This document shows positions 17,446-26,739 of a stretch of DNA of 42,844 nt, piece by piece. The position numbers and the translations under genes were made by a program. Origin of the DNA: Acidisoma sp. L85. GTDB taxonomy: Bacteria; Pseudomonadota; Alphaproteobacteria; Acetobacterales; Acetobacteraceae. The notes under the pieces are model-generated. The model was not told the DNA's origin, did not search any database, and saw only the letters and a program-made list of their open reading frames with translations. The first letter of the stretch is position 1; each line of letters opens with the position of its first letter. The stretch is from positions 31,759-74,602 of the forward strand of contig NZ_LMUQ01000037.1 of the NCBI RefSeq assembly GCF_009765865.1. Reading direction: 5' to 3'.

Positions 17446-18543
17446 CTAATAGCCGAACTCGGCGAGCTTCACCGCGCGATGTTCCTCGACCGAGCGATAG
17501 GCCGCCTCGACCAAAGCCATGGTGCGGAGATTGTCGGTGCCGCTGAGCAAAGGCGCCGTGCCGCTTTCCAGCGCGTACTGCACTTGTTCCATGACCCCCG
17601 CAAAAGCATCCGGAAACCACGTCGTTGACCACCGAGGCTGCACCCAGTCACCGCCTGTCGCGATGGTGGAGGAATAGCGCAGGGTCGATGGCGAACCGTC
17701 CGGATAATCGGGCCAGCCGATGGTGCCCTGGGCGACGCCCTCGGTGCCTTCCACACGCCATTTGATGTAGATGTCGCCGGTATATCCGGGCGCGCGCGGG
17801 CCGCTCCACACATCCTCCAGCGACACCGCCATAACGCCGGAGCGGAAGGTCAGCGTGGAGGCGCAGATGCCGTCCTTATGCGCAAAGTCGGTGCGCGGAT
17901 CAGCGTGGACGCCGGTGTAGATCTCCTCCACCTCACCGAACAGGAAGCGCAGGACATCGAGGTGGTGGATCGACATATTGAGCAGCGTCAGCCGACCGTA
18001 GTCGCGGAGGAACGGCTGCCAATGCGGAATGGCGCGCATCTCGATCGTCGCCAGGACCGGCGTGCCCAGCGAACCGCGATCCAGGATTTCCTTCAGCACG
18101 CGCATCGACTGGTCGAAGCGCATGTTCTGGTTGACCGACAGGATCTTGCCGGCGGCACGGCATTCCGCCTCCAGCGCCTCGGCGGTGGCGAGGTCGAGCG
18201 CCAGTGGCTTCTGCGCCAGGATCGCGCGAATATGCGGCTGACGCAACGCGAGGTGGATCAGCGCGGGCTGCTGGTCGGGCGGATAGGCGATGTCGAGGAT
18301 CTGCACCCGCTCGTCCGCGATGAGCTGTTCCGGCGTGTCATGCACAACCGGGATGCCCCAGCGTTCCGCAACCGCGGCGGCCTTGTCGCGGCTGCGGGAG
18401 GCGATGGCGGCGACGGGGAATCCGGCCGAGTGATAGGCCGCGAGATGCACGTCGGCCATGATGAAGCCCGAGCCGACGCAGCCGATGCGAAAGGCGCGGC
18501 TGCGGATGGGCGCGTCGGGGGTGAAGTCCAGCGCTTCTGGCAG
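17446..18543 (-). CDS. Gfo/Idh/MocA family NAD(P)-dependent oxidoreductase (probable CTG start)
   Basis: This family oxidises or reduces sugars and cyclitols with NAD(P). The first ATG (18459) would delete the nucleotide-binding glycine motif, which lies just upstream in frame as RIGCVGSGFIMADVHLAAYH. No ATG, GTG or TTG exists between that ATG and the upstream gene. A CTG at 18543 lies 5 nt after a perfect AGGAGG (18549-18554), 30 bases past the phyH-like stop. I therefore take CTG as the start, giving 365 residues, the normal family length. Other blocks are DIAYPPDQQPALIHLALRQP, the AQKPLAL motif that carries the catalytic Lys, and an IHHLDVLRFLFGEVEEIY helix. It is probably coupled to the PhyH-like gene. 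Confidence 0.88.
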   Translation of the reverse strand: MPEALDFTPDAPIRSRAFRIGCVGSGFIMADVHLAAYHSAGFPVAAIASRSRDKAAAVAERWGIPVVHDTPEQLIADERVQILDIAYPPDQQPALIHLALRQPHIRAILAQKPLALDLATAEALEAECRAAGKILSVNQNMRFDQSMRVLKEILDRGSLGTPVLATIEMRAIPHWQPFLRDYGRLTLLNMSIHHLDVLRFLFGEVEEIYTGVHADPRTDFAHKDGICASTLTFRSGVMAVSLEDVWSGPRAPGYTGDIYIKWRVEGTEGVAQGTIGWPDYPDGSPSTLRYSSTIATGGDWVQPRWSTTWFPDAFAGVMEQVQYALESGTAPLLSGTDNLRTMALVEAAYRSVEEHRAVKLAEFGY

Positions 18544-18572
18544 GTTAGCCTCCTGATCGGACGAGCGCGCGC

Positions 18573-19415
18573 TTACACCTCGGATGTGGCGCGTTTGCCG
18601 ACGACGGTCTCGTCCTCTTCGTGGTTGAGAAAATCCAGATGCGCGACAACGCCGCTGCGTCCGACCTCGCGGATCCGCGCGTCCGGCACGATGTCGAGCT
18701 TAGTGTAACCCGGGTGATGGTGCTTCTTCACCGGATCGTTCGAGGCGGCGTTGTAGCAGCACAGCAGAACATTGCGCGATTTGTCGGAAGTGTTCGCAGC
18801 CGAGGCATGCAGCGTATTGGCGTGGAAGAACACCGCGTCGCCGGCCTGCATCTCGGCATAGACATGATCGAGCTTGGTCATTAGCGCATTGACGCGATCG
18901 ATATCGGCGCCGGTCTGGCCACCGACGCGGCCATGCTCGATCCGCCCAGCCTTGTGGCTGCCACGAAGGAATTGCAGGCAGCCGTTTTGCTTCGTCGCGG
19001 GATCGACGGCGATGGCGACGCTCAGCATGTCCGGAAACAGGCAGCCGTTCATATACCAATAGCCGTAATCCTGGTGCCAGTCCCAGGCACCACCCTTGCG
19101 TGGCCGCTTCATCGTGAGCTTGGAATGGTAGTGGTAGACCTCGGCATCGAGCAGCTTCGCCGCACCACCCGCCACGCGCTCGCTGCGCGAGATCACGCCG
19201 AGCAGGTCGTCGCCGGGATGGTTCCACACCGCGAGTTCGGTCGAACCGCCCGCACTGTCGTCGAGCAGGACGGAATTCTTGCTGATCGAGGTGTCGCTGC
19301 GAATGAGGGTATCGACCATGGCGACCTCATCGCTCGCCAACAGGCCGCGCTTGAAGACGTAGCCGTCATTCCAGAACGTCTCGATGTCTTTCTGAGTCAG
19401 CTGCGCTGCGCTCAT
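18573..19415 (-). CDS. Phytanoyl-CoA dioxygenase (PhyH) family protein
   Basis: The 280-residue protein starts at ATG 19415 with GGAGGGAGA upstream. It is an Fe(II)/2-oxoglutarate-dependent oxygenase. The iron ligands are His114 and Asp116 in DWHQDYGYWY and a distal His203 in HANTLHASAANTS; Arg214 (DKSRNVLLCC) is the likely 2-oxoglutarate contact. FLRGSHKAGRIEHG is another family block. Bacterial members hydroxylate diverse small molecules, so no substrate is claimed. It is the first gene of a leftward set with a Gfo/Idh dehydrogenase (30-base gap) and an isomerase. A plausible pathway would hydroxylate or demethylate a sugar-like compound, then oxidise and isomerise it. Confidence 0.92.
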   Translation of the reverse strand: MSAAQLTQKDIETFWNDGYVFKRGLLASDEVAMVDTLIRSDTSISKNSVLLDDSAGGSTELAVWNHPGDDLLGVISRSERVAGGAAKLLDAEVYHYHSKLTMKRPRKGGAWDWHQDYGYWYMNGCLFPDMLSVAIAVDPATKQNGCLQFLRGSHKAGRIEHGRVGGQTGADIDRVNALMTKLDHVYAEMQAGDAVFFHANTLHASAANTSDKSRNVLLCCYNAASNDPVKKHHHPGYTKLDIVPDARIREVGRSGVVAHLDFLNHEEDETVVGKRATSEV

Positions 19416-19442
19416 TTCCGTCTCCCTCCGCCAAGCGTCACC

Positions 19443-19457
19443 GGCTATTTGGTGCCG
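19443..19457 (+). repeat. 15-bp inverted repeat, left arm
   Basis: GGCTATTTGGTGCCG here is the exact reverse complement of 20026-20040. The two arms enclose about 570 bases that contain only the 40-codon lipoprotein gene. No flanking direct repeat is obvious. Confidence 0.7.
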
Positions 19458-19633
19458 GCTTGATGTACGTTACCGTAGGGTGGCTGAAGTGCGACATCAA
19501 GGGAACGCGGGTACAGCGCGGTCGCCCTTATATTTGGGCTTGGTTCTGCAATCAGACGCGTCCCGCCGGCGCGGTAGAGCGACCCCGAATCGCGCGCGAC
19601 AACGCGAGAACGATCCGGGACAGCTCCGCGCCA

Positions 19634-19756
19634 TCACCAGCCGTGATGGGGATAGCCGTAACCACCATAGCCGTGGTGATAGCCCCAGCCCGGTGGCGGG
19701 TAGAAGCAGCCGCCCAAGGTTAGGGCCAGGCCGACCGCCACCAATAGGCGGAGCAT
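19634..19756 (-). CDS. Very small Gly/Tyr/His-rich lipoprotein, 40 aa
   Basis: ATG at 19756 begins a hydrophobic leader (MLRLLVAVGLALTLGGC) with a lipobox and acceptor Cys17. A GAGG lies upstream. The mature part is only 24 residues: FYPPPGWGYHHGYGGYGYPH plus HGW. Such Pro/Gly/Tyr/His tails occur in small envelope lipoproteins and could bind metal, but no function is established. A longer in-frame reading to 19957 has no homologous look and is ignored. It sits alone between two 15-bp inverted repeats. Confidence 0.6.
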   Translation of the reverse strand: MLRLLVAVGLALTLGGCFYPPPGWGYHHGYGGYGYPHHGW

Positions 19757-20062
19757 CGCGGGCCTCGCGCGGTGTGGGGACGACCGGGCGGAATCGCGCG
19801 CCTCGGCGGGCAGGATAGTCTGGTGTTGGGAGAAGAACATTTGGAACTCCTTTCGCACGCTAGGCTGCACGCCTGATGTAACGGCGAGGCTTCGCAGCCA
19901 TGGCGAAAGCAAGGTTTCATCGGGGAGAATAAGGCAACCGGACTTGGCCTTGAGCACGACTCGCCCTAGGAGCGACGCAACTTTATGCTCGGGGCGTCGA
20001 CTACCCGCCGTGCCATCTGCGCCGGCGGCACCAAATAGCCTGGGTCAGCGGGAGTGCATGCC
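19757..20062. other. Intergenic region upstream of glgX
   Basis: About 300 bases separate the divergently transcribed small lipoprotein gene and glgX, so promoters for both must lie here. The right arm of the 15-bp inverted repeat (20026-20040) ends 22 bases before the glgX start. I do not recognise a specific operator or a confident promoter box. Confidence 0.4.
20026..20040 (-). repeat. 15-bp inverted repeat, right arm
   Basis: CGGCACCAAATAGCC is the exact reverse complement of 19443-19457. It lies directly upstream of the glgX ribosome binding site. Confidence 0.7.
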
Positions 20063-22339
<2,277 letters not shown>

Positions 22340-22460
22340 GCCGAAGCGGCGCTTAGGCGTCGCTCGGGCCCGTCGCCTTAACCTGAAACTCGGACTCCGA
22401 AGTCTTTTCCAGTTGCGAAGGGTCCGGCCTTTCACCGCTTGTCAAACGCATCGGTTCCGG

Positions 22461-22479
22461 GCGCGAAAATCTTGAGGCC
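22461..22479 (+). promoter_or_regulatory. Conserved block upstream of small gene A
   Basis: GCGCGAAAATCTTGAGGCC is identical in both duplication units although the flanking bases have diverged. It lies 47 bases before the gene A start; the matching block lies 47 bases before gene B. CTTGAG could be a promoter -35 element of heat-shock type, but no clear -10 follows. Confidence 0.4.
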
Positions 22480-22525
22480 AAGACAGCCGTATGCGTAGGA
22501 GTAGCGTTGCAATAGGAGAACGTTT

Positions 22526-22810
22526 GTGCCCCCCTCAGTCGGCCGCGAAGCATCGCACCGCCCTCCCGAGACGAAGTCCGCCAACGCGACATCATCTGCG
22601 TCCGTTTGCACCAGCGGGACGGAGAGCGGCCCCTCTTTCCAGACAGAACTGGACCGGGAAATGACTCAACTGGAGACAGAGCAGCCGCCAGGCAGCGGCC
22701 AGCCCCCCACCGACGACGCAACGGAGAGGTTACTGTTGCTGCAGCAGATGGCTGCGAACGGCGGCTTACCCGCTGGTAGCACCGTTACACGCGGATTTCA
22801 GGCAGCCTAG
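22526..22810 (+). CDS. Small hypothetical protein A, 94 aa (duplicated pair)
   Basis: GTG 22526 is preceded by AGGAGAACGTTT, the same ribosome binding site as in the paralogue at 23287. The protein is polar, Ser/Thr/Glu-rich and probably disordered at the N-terminus. A predicted helix follows (SFQTELDREMTQLETEQ), then a Pro/Gly linker and a second helix (ATERLLLLQQMAANGG). It has no signal peptide, cysteine cluster or known motif. Protein B has the same length and the same arrangement, with shared pieces such as GxEASH and SFQxEL. The equal length after heavy divergence suggests both frames were kept for some time. I do not recognise the family. Confidence 0.6.
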   Translation: MPPSVGREASHRPPETKSANATSSASVCTSGTESGPSFQTELDREMTQLETEQPPGSGQPPTDDATERLLLLQQMAANGGLPAGSTVTRGFQAA

Positions 22811-22889
22811 GTTTACCCCCGAGGGCTTGCCGCAACGCAGTCCGCCTGCGCGGCTTTCGCTCAGGCCATTTGGCCCGATCAACAGCCGC

Positions 22890-23012
22890 GCTGCCGGTGC
22901 GCCCCAGGCCGCCTTTTCCGCCTCGACTTCATTGCGACCTCGAGGATCTCGCCGCGCCGCACGGCCGGTTGAAGAGCGAGCCTTTGTCACTATTCGCACC
23001 GAATTCACCCGC
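22890..23012 (+). pseudogene. rnd 5' fragment left by the tandem duplication
   Basis: These ~120 bases match codons 1-42 of the intact rnd at 23657. The start codon is changed, and single-base losses (for example CTCCGAGG to CTCGAGG) break the frame. Recognisable pieces are ATTGCGACCTCGAGGATCTC and GGTTGAAGAGCGAGCC. It ends abruptly at GAATTCACCCGC, where the glgX fragment begins. Confidence 0.85.
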
Positions 23013-23100
23013 CCCGCGCCACGCCGCCGCTGAATGCGGACGCGCCTTTCGCGACCACCATCGAGATCTTGGCGGAGGAATTGCCGGGGGAAAGGCCTGA
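23013..23100 (+). pseudogene. glgX 3' fragment left by the tandem duplication
   Basis: It starts CCCGCGCC directly after the rnd fragment and matches the last ~90 bases of glgX: TTTCGCGACCACCATCGAGA, then GCGGAGGAATTG, ending at an equivalent TGA. It is changed at many positions and has no start of its own. It marks the junction between the two duplication units. Confidence 0.85.
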
Positions 23101-23221
23101 GCCGGAGCATGTCTTGCGCTTCACTTGAGCGCGTCGCCTTAACCTCAGGCCCGCTGTCTAAAGTCTTTTCCGGCTGCGAAGGGTGAGGCCTTTCGCCGCT
23201 CGCCGGACACAGTGATTTCAG

Positions 23222-23240
23222 GCGCGAAAATCTTGAGGCC
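23222..23240 (+). promoter_or_regulatory. Conserved block upstream of small gene B
   Basis: This is the second copy of GCGCGAAAATCTTGAGGCC, placed 47 bases before the gene B start. Its identity to the block at 22461, against a diverged background, hints at a retained control or RNA element. Confidence 0.4.
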
Positions 23241-23286
23241 GATACAGCGGCGTGTCTAGTTGCAGCGTTGCAACAGGAGAACGACT

Positions 23287-23571
23287 ATGCCCGCCCCAAT
23301 CGGCCACGAAGCATCCCACTGTGCCGAGAAGCACCCCGCCGACTCAACTTCGGCTTCGTCCGGCAGCGCCGGCGGGACGGATAGCGATGCCTCTTTCCAA
23401 GCAGAACTGGAGGAATTAGAGGAGAAACTGGCGGCACAGTCGAGTAACGACGAGGCAACGACTCCAGACTCGTCCACGGCGGTGGAGCAGCAAATAGCAG
23501 CACTACTGGCGCAGATGGGTGTCGGCGCCAGCGCGGCCAGCGCCCCAAGCACTACTCCGCCCGCGGCATAA
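23287..23571 (+). CDS. Small hypothetical protein B, 94 aa (duplicated pair)
   Basis: ATG 23287 follows AGGAGAACGACT. The protein is 94 residues like protein A and shares its layout: a polar Ser/Thr-rich N-terminus (GHEASH), an acidic coiled-coil-like helix (SFQAELEELEEKLAAQ), a polar linker, a second helix (AVEQQIAALLAQMGVG) and an Ala/Pro tail. It is strongly acidic in the first helix. There is no signal peptide or catalytic motif. The stop lies 86 bases before the rnd ATG, so cotranscription with rnd is possible. Function unknown. Confidence 0.65.
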   Translation: MPAPIGHEASHCAEKHPADSTSASSGSAGGTDSDASFQAELEELEEKLAAQSSNDEATTPDSSTAVEQQIAALLAQMGVGASAASAPSTTPPAA

Positions 23572-23656
23572 CCTCCAATCCGCGCCGGAGGCTGCCCGCG
23601 AGGCTCATCCACCGGCGCGGCTTTCGCCAGGGCCATGCGGCCTATACAACAGCCAC

Positions 23657-24865
23657 ATGGCCCGTCCGCCCCAGATCGCCTTCCCCGCCCCCGACTTCAT
23701 TGCGACCTCCGAGGATCTCGCCGCGCTCTGCGCCCGGTTGAAGAGCGAGCCCTTCGTCACCATCGACACCGAATTCATCCGCGAGCGCACCTATTGGCCC
23801 GAACTTTGTGTCGTGCAGCTCGGCGGCGCCAGCGAGGTCGCGGTTATCGACGCGCAGGTGCCAGGCATCGACATGGCGCCGCTCGGCGAATTACTTGCCG
23901 ATCCCGCGGTGGTGAAGGTCTTCCATGCCGCGCGGCAGGATGTGGAAATCTTCCTGCTGATGTTCGGCGCGCCGCCGACGCCGATCTTCGATACCCAGAT
24001 CGCCGCGATGGTCGCGGGCTTCGGCGACCAGGTTGGCTATGATGCACTGGTATCCGCCTTGACCGGCACGCAGATCGACAAATCCCATCGCTTCAGTGAC
24101 TGGTCGGCGCGCCCGCTCTCGGCCTCCCAGCTAACCTACGCCGCGGCCGACGTGACCCACCTGCGGACGGTCTACGAGAAGCTGCTCGTGAAACTGGAGC
24201 AGGAGGAGCGGACGGATTGGGTGGCAGAGGAGATGGCGGCGCTCGCCGACCCCGCGCTCTATCGCGCCGATCCCGAAACGCAGTGGCTTAGGCTCAAGCT
24301 GCGGCCGAATGGCCGGCGGCAGGCTGGCCTGCTACGCGCGATCGCCGCCTGGCGCGAGCGCGAGGCCCAGCGAGTCAATATCCCACGCGGCCGGCTGGTG
24401 AAGGACGAGGCGATCGCGGAGATCGCGGCTCTCGCACCCGAAACGCCGGATGCCTTGTCCCGCGCCCGGGGCGTCACGCGCGGCTTCGCCGAGGGCAAAA
24501 GCGGGCTTTCGTTGCTCGCAGCCATCGCCGCCGCCAAGGCGCTGCCCGAGGACGCTTTGCCCGAACTGGGCGTTGGACGGGAGCGGGACGGGCCACGGCC
24601 CTCGCCGGCCCTGCTGGCGCTGCTGCGCGTCTTGCTGGCGGCCAAGAGTGAGGAACATCGCGTGGCTCCTCGCCTGCTGGCGTCATCGGAGGATCTCGAC
24701 CGGCTGGCGACCGAGGAAAGCCCCGAGGTGCCAGCCATGCGCGGCTGGCGTCACCGCATGTTCGGCGCCGACGCCATGGCACTCAAGGAGGGCCGGATCG
24801 CGCTCGCCACGCGCGGCAAGCGCATTCGGCTGGTGAGCCTGGTGACGGAGGGCGCGCCTGCCTGA
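23657..24865 (+). CDS. rnd: Ribonuclease D
   Basis: Start ATG 23657 (MARPPQIAFPAPDFIATSED); the ribosome binding site is weak, and a longer frame from 23519 overlaps gene B. The 402-residue protein is a DEDD-type 3'-5' exoribonuclease that trims tRNA and other structured RNA ends. Exo motif I is Asp37-x-Glu39 (TIDTEFIRERTYWP), motif II Asp95 (FHAARQDVEIFL), and motif III Tyr161 and Asp165 (YAAADVTHL). An HRDC domain follows at about 215-290 (LLRAIAAWREREAQRVNIPR). The size is normal (about 380-400). Its first ~42 codons lie inside duplication unit 2, and a dead copy lies at 22890-23012. Confidence 0.96.
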   Translation: MARPPQIAFPAPDFIATSEDLAALCARLKSEPFVTIDTEFIRERTYWPELCVVQLGGASEVAVIDAQVPGIDMAPLGELLADPAVVKVFHAARQDVEIFLLMFGAPPTPIFDTQIAAMVAGFGDQVGYDALVSALTGTQIDKSHRFSDWSARPLSASQLTYAAADVTHLRTVYEKLLVKLEQEERTDWVAEEMAALADPALYRADPETQWLRLKLRPNGRRQAGLLRAIAAWREREAQRVNIPRGRLVKDEAIAEIAALAPETPDALSRARGVTRGFAEGKSGLSLLAAIAAAKALPEDALPELGVGRERDGPRPSPALLALLRVLLAAKSEEHRVAPRLLASSEDLDRLATEESPEVPAMRGWRHRMFGADAMALKEGRIALATRGKRIRLVSLVTEGAPA

Positions 24866-24910
24866 ACGACTATTCGAATGCGCGCCGCACTCTCGAAGCC
24901 TGCGCCGGCT

Positions 24911-25192
24911 CTATTGGCCGCTGCCTGTCCTGCGCGATGACGTCGCACCCGGTCCTTTGCCCGGAACGGAGCGCTGACGAGCGCGCTGCAATTCACGTTG
25001 CAACCGCTCGACCTCAAGCTGCAGCGCCTCCAGACGATCCGCTGTTTCCTCGGCGGCCAGGCGGGCGTCCCGGTTTTTCCGGCGCAGCGTGCTATTGGCG
25101 CGGCACAGCTTGTCGATGCGGGCGAGCAATGCAGGCTTGCTTGGAGCCTCGGCTGCCCGTGGCGCAGCACGTGTAGGGCGCGCAACCGTCAT
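24911..25192 (-). CDS. Small basic coiled-coil protein, 93 aa
   Basis: Start placed at ATG 25192 (MTVARPTRAAPRAAEAPSKP); a longer frame to 25345 exists but its extra part is low-complexity. There is no strong ribosome binding site. Residues about 20-75 form a heptad-like basic/acidic helix (ALLARIDKLCRANSTLRRKN, then EALQLEVERLQRELQRAR), indicating a dimeric coiled coil. The tail is Gly/Ser/Arg-rich. It could be a DNA-binding or structural protein, but no family is recognised. It lies convergent with rnd and in the same direction as the Fsr-like gene upstream (176-base gap). Confidence 0.5.
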   Translation of the reverse strand: MTVARPTRAAPRAAEAPSKPALLARIDKLCRANSTLRRKNRDARLAAEETADRLEALQLEVERLQRELQRARQRSVPGKGPGATSSRRTGSGQ

Positions 25193-25368
25193 TGCGGAGA
25201 CCCGCGCACCGTTCTGAAATCCCCCAGCTTCGTGAGCCCGCACACCTACCGTCCCTGCCTTTTGGCGCCTGTTGCGAGACGGCACACCGTGCCGCCAGGC
25301 ATGCCTGACCGGTCCGGGAACCGCCGTCGTTACATTACGACACAAACGGCAGAAAAAGCTCGCTCACT

Positions 25369-26691
25369 CTAACGCGAGCGGGCAGATGACAGTGCAGCGC
25401 CCGTCGCCTTACCGCGTCGCGGGGCGCGGCGGCCCGAGCCGCCGATATCCGGCAAGAAGACGCCGAGGAGCCCGATCAGCGGCAGAAGCGAGCAGATCTG
25501 GTAGGTAACGACGATTCCCGCATGATCCGCGAGCAGACCAATCAGCGCGGCACCAAGGCCACCCATCCCGAAAGCCAGACCGAGGAACAGGCCAGAGACA
25601 GTGCCAACCTTCCCCGGCATCAACTCCTGCGCGTAGACGACAATCGCAGGCATCGCGGAAGCCAGGATGACGCCGATGATGACGGACAGCACGGCGGTCC
25701 AGAACAGACCCACGAAGGGCAGAGCCAAGGTGAAGGGCAGGATGCCGAGGATCGAAACCCAGATCACCGGCTTACGTCCGATGCGGTCCCCGATCGGGCC
25801 ACCGACAAGCGTGCCCAGGGCCACCGCGCCGAGGAAGACGAATAGATAGATCTGCGCCGCCTGCACCCCGAGGTGGAAGCGGTGGATGAGGTAGAAAGTG
25901 TAGTAGCTGGTAAGGCTCGTCAGATAAAAATACTTCGAGAAGACGAGCAGCGTCAGCACCACCATGGCCCAGGCGACGCGGCGCCCTGGCAGCCTCTCCA
26001 CATCGGCGACGGCGCGCGGCGGACGCCGGGCGGTTTCGAGCAAGCGTCCATGATACCAGCGCCCAACCCCCGCCAGCACCAGGATCGCGATGAGCGCCAG
26101 CGACGCCGACCAGATGATGCTGTGCTGGCCGAAAGGCACCACCAGGAAGGCGGCGAGCAACGGTCCCATCGCGGTGCCGGCATTGCCGCCGACCTGGAAA
26201 ACCGACTGCGCGAAGCCGTGACGGCCGCCCGAGGACATCCGCGCGACGCGCGAGGATTCCGGGTGAAATACCGAGGAGCCCAGCCCGATCAGCGCCGCCG
26301 CCACCAGGAGGATGACGAAACTCCAGGCGAAGCCGAGCAGGACCAGACCGACGAAAGTGAAGACCATGCCGGAGGCCAGCGAGAAAGGCTGCGGCTTGCG
26401 GTCGGTATAGAGCCCGATGAGCGGCTGCAGCAGTGACGCCGTGACCTGAAAGGTGAAGGTCAGGAAGCCGATCTGTACGAAGTTCAGATTGAACTCGTGC
26501 TTGAGCAGCGGATAGATCGCCGGCAGCAGCGACTGCATGCTGTCGTTGAGAAAATGCGAAAAACTAATGGCCAGCAGAATGATCATCACCGTGCCCTCGG
26601 CGGCAACGCCGTAGCGCGGAACAGTCTGGGAATTGGTCTGAGGGTCAGCCCCTGGCCCCTGGCCGGGGCGCTCAATCACACGATCGCTCAT
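25369..26691 (-). CDS. MFS transporter, fosmidomycin-resistance (Fsr) type
   Basis: This 440-residue, 12-helix transporter of the inner membrane starts at ATG 26691. The N-terminal helices carry blocks I recognise from Fsr: HFLNDSMQSLLPAIYPLLKH, the TASLLQPLIGLYTDRKPQP loop and SSVFHPESSRVARMSSGG. The last places the conserved HPESSRVA between helices 4 and 5. A central loop (about 205-225) is basic. E. coli Fsr exports fosmidomycin, but the native substrate of homologues is usually unknown, so this is best read as a drug or metabolite exporter. It is divergent from der with only 48 bases between starts. Confidence 0.88.
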   Translation of the reverse strand: MSDRVIERPGQGPGADPQTNSQTVPRYGVAAEGTVMIILLAISFSHFLNDSMQSLLPAIYPLLKHEFNLNFVQIGFLTFTFQVTASLLQPLIGLYTDRKPQPFSLASGMVFTFVGLVLLGFAWSFVILLVAAALIGLGSSVFHPESSRVARMSSGGRHGFAQSVFQVGGNAGTAMGPLLAAFLVVPFGQHSIIWSASLALIAILVLAGVGRWYHGRLLETARRPPRAVADVERLPGRRVAWAMVVLTLLVFSKYFYLTSLTSYYTFYLIHRFHLGVQAAQIYLFVFLGAVALGTLVGGPIGDRIGRKPVIWVSILGILPFTLALPFVGLFWTAVLSVIIGVILASAMPAIVVYAQELMPGKVGTVSGLFLGLAFGMGGLGAALIGLLADHAGIVVTYQICSLLPLIGLLGVFLPDIGGSGRRAPRRGKATGAALSSARSR

Positions 26692-26739
26692 GAACCCCCC
26701 TTACTCCCCTAGGGCATTCGGCAGTATTGCCCGTCTCGC

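Larger units (their letters stand above)
23013..23782 (+). repeat. Tandem duplication, unit 2 (770 bp)
   Basis: Unit 2 contains the glgX 3' fragment, small gene B and the 5' end of the intact rnd gene. In this unit the rnd part is functional and the glgX part dead; in unit 1 the reverse holds. That is the expected outcome of a tandem duplication whose ends fall inside two genes. Many substitutions separate the units, so the event is not recent. Confidence 0.9.

Noticed and set aside
19480-19818. 112-codon plus-strand frame
   Set aside because: Arg-rich with no ribosome binding site; it overlaps the antisense of the small lipoprotein gene.
22870-23100. 76-codon frame across the duplication junction
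   Set aside because: It is a chance fusion of frameshifted rnd and glgX fragments.
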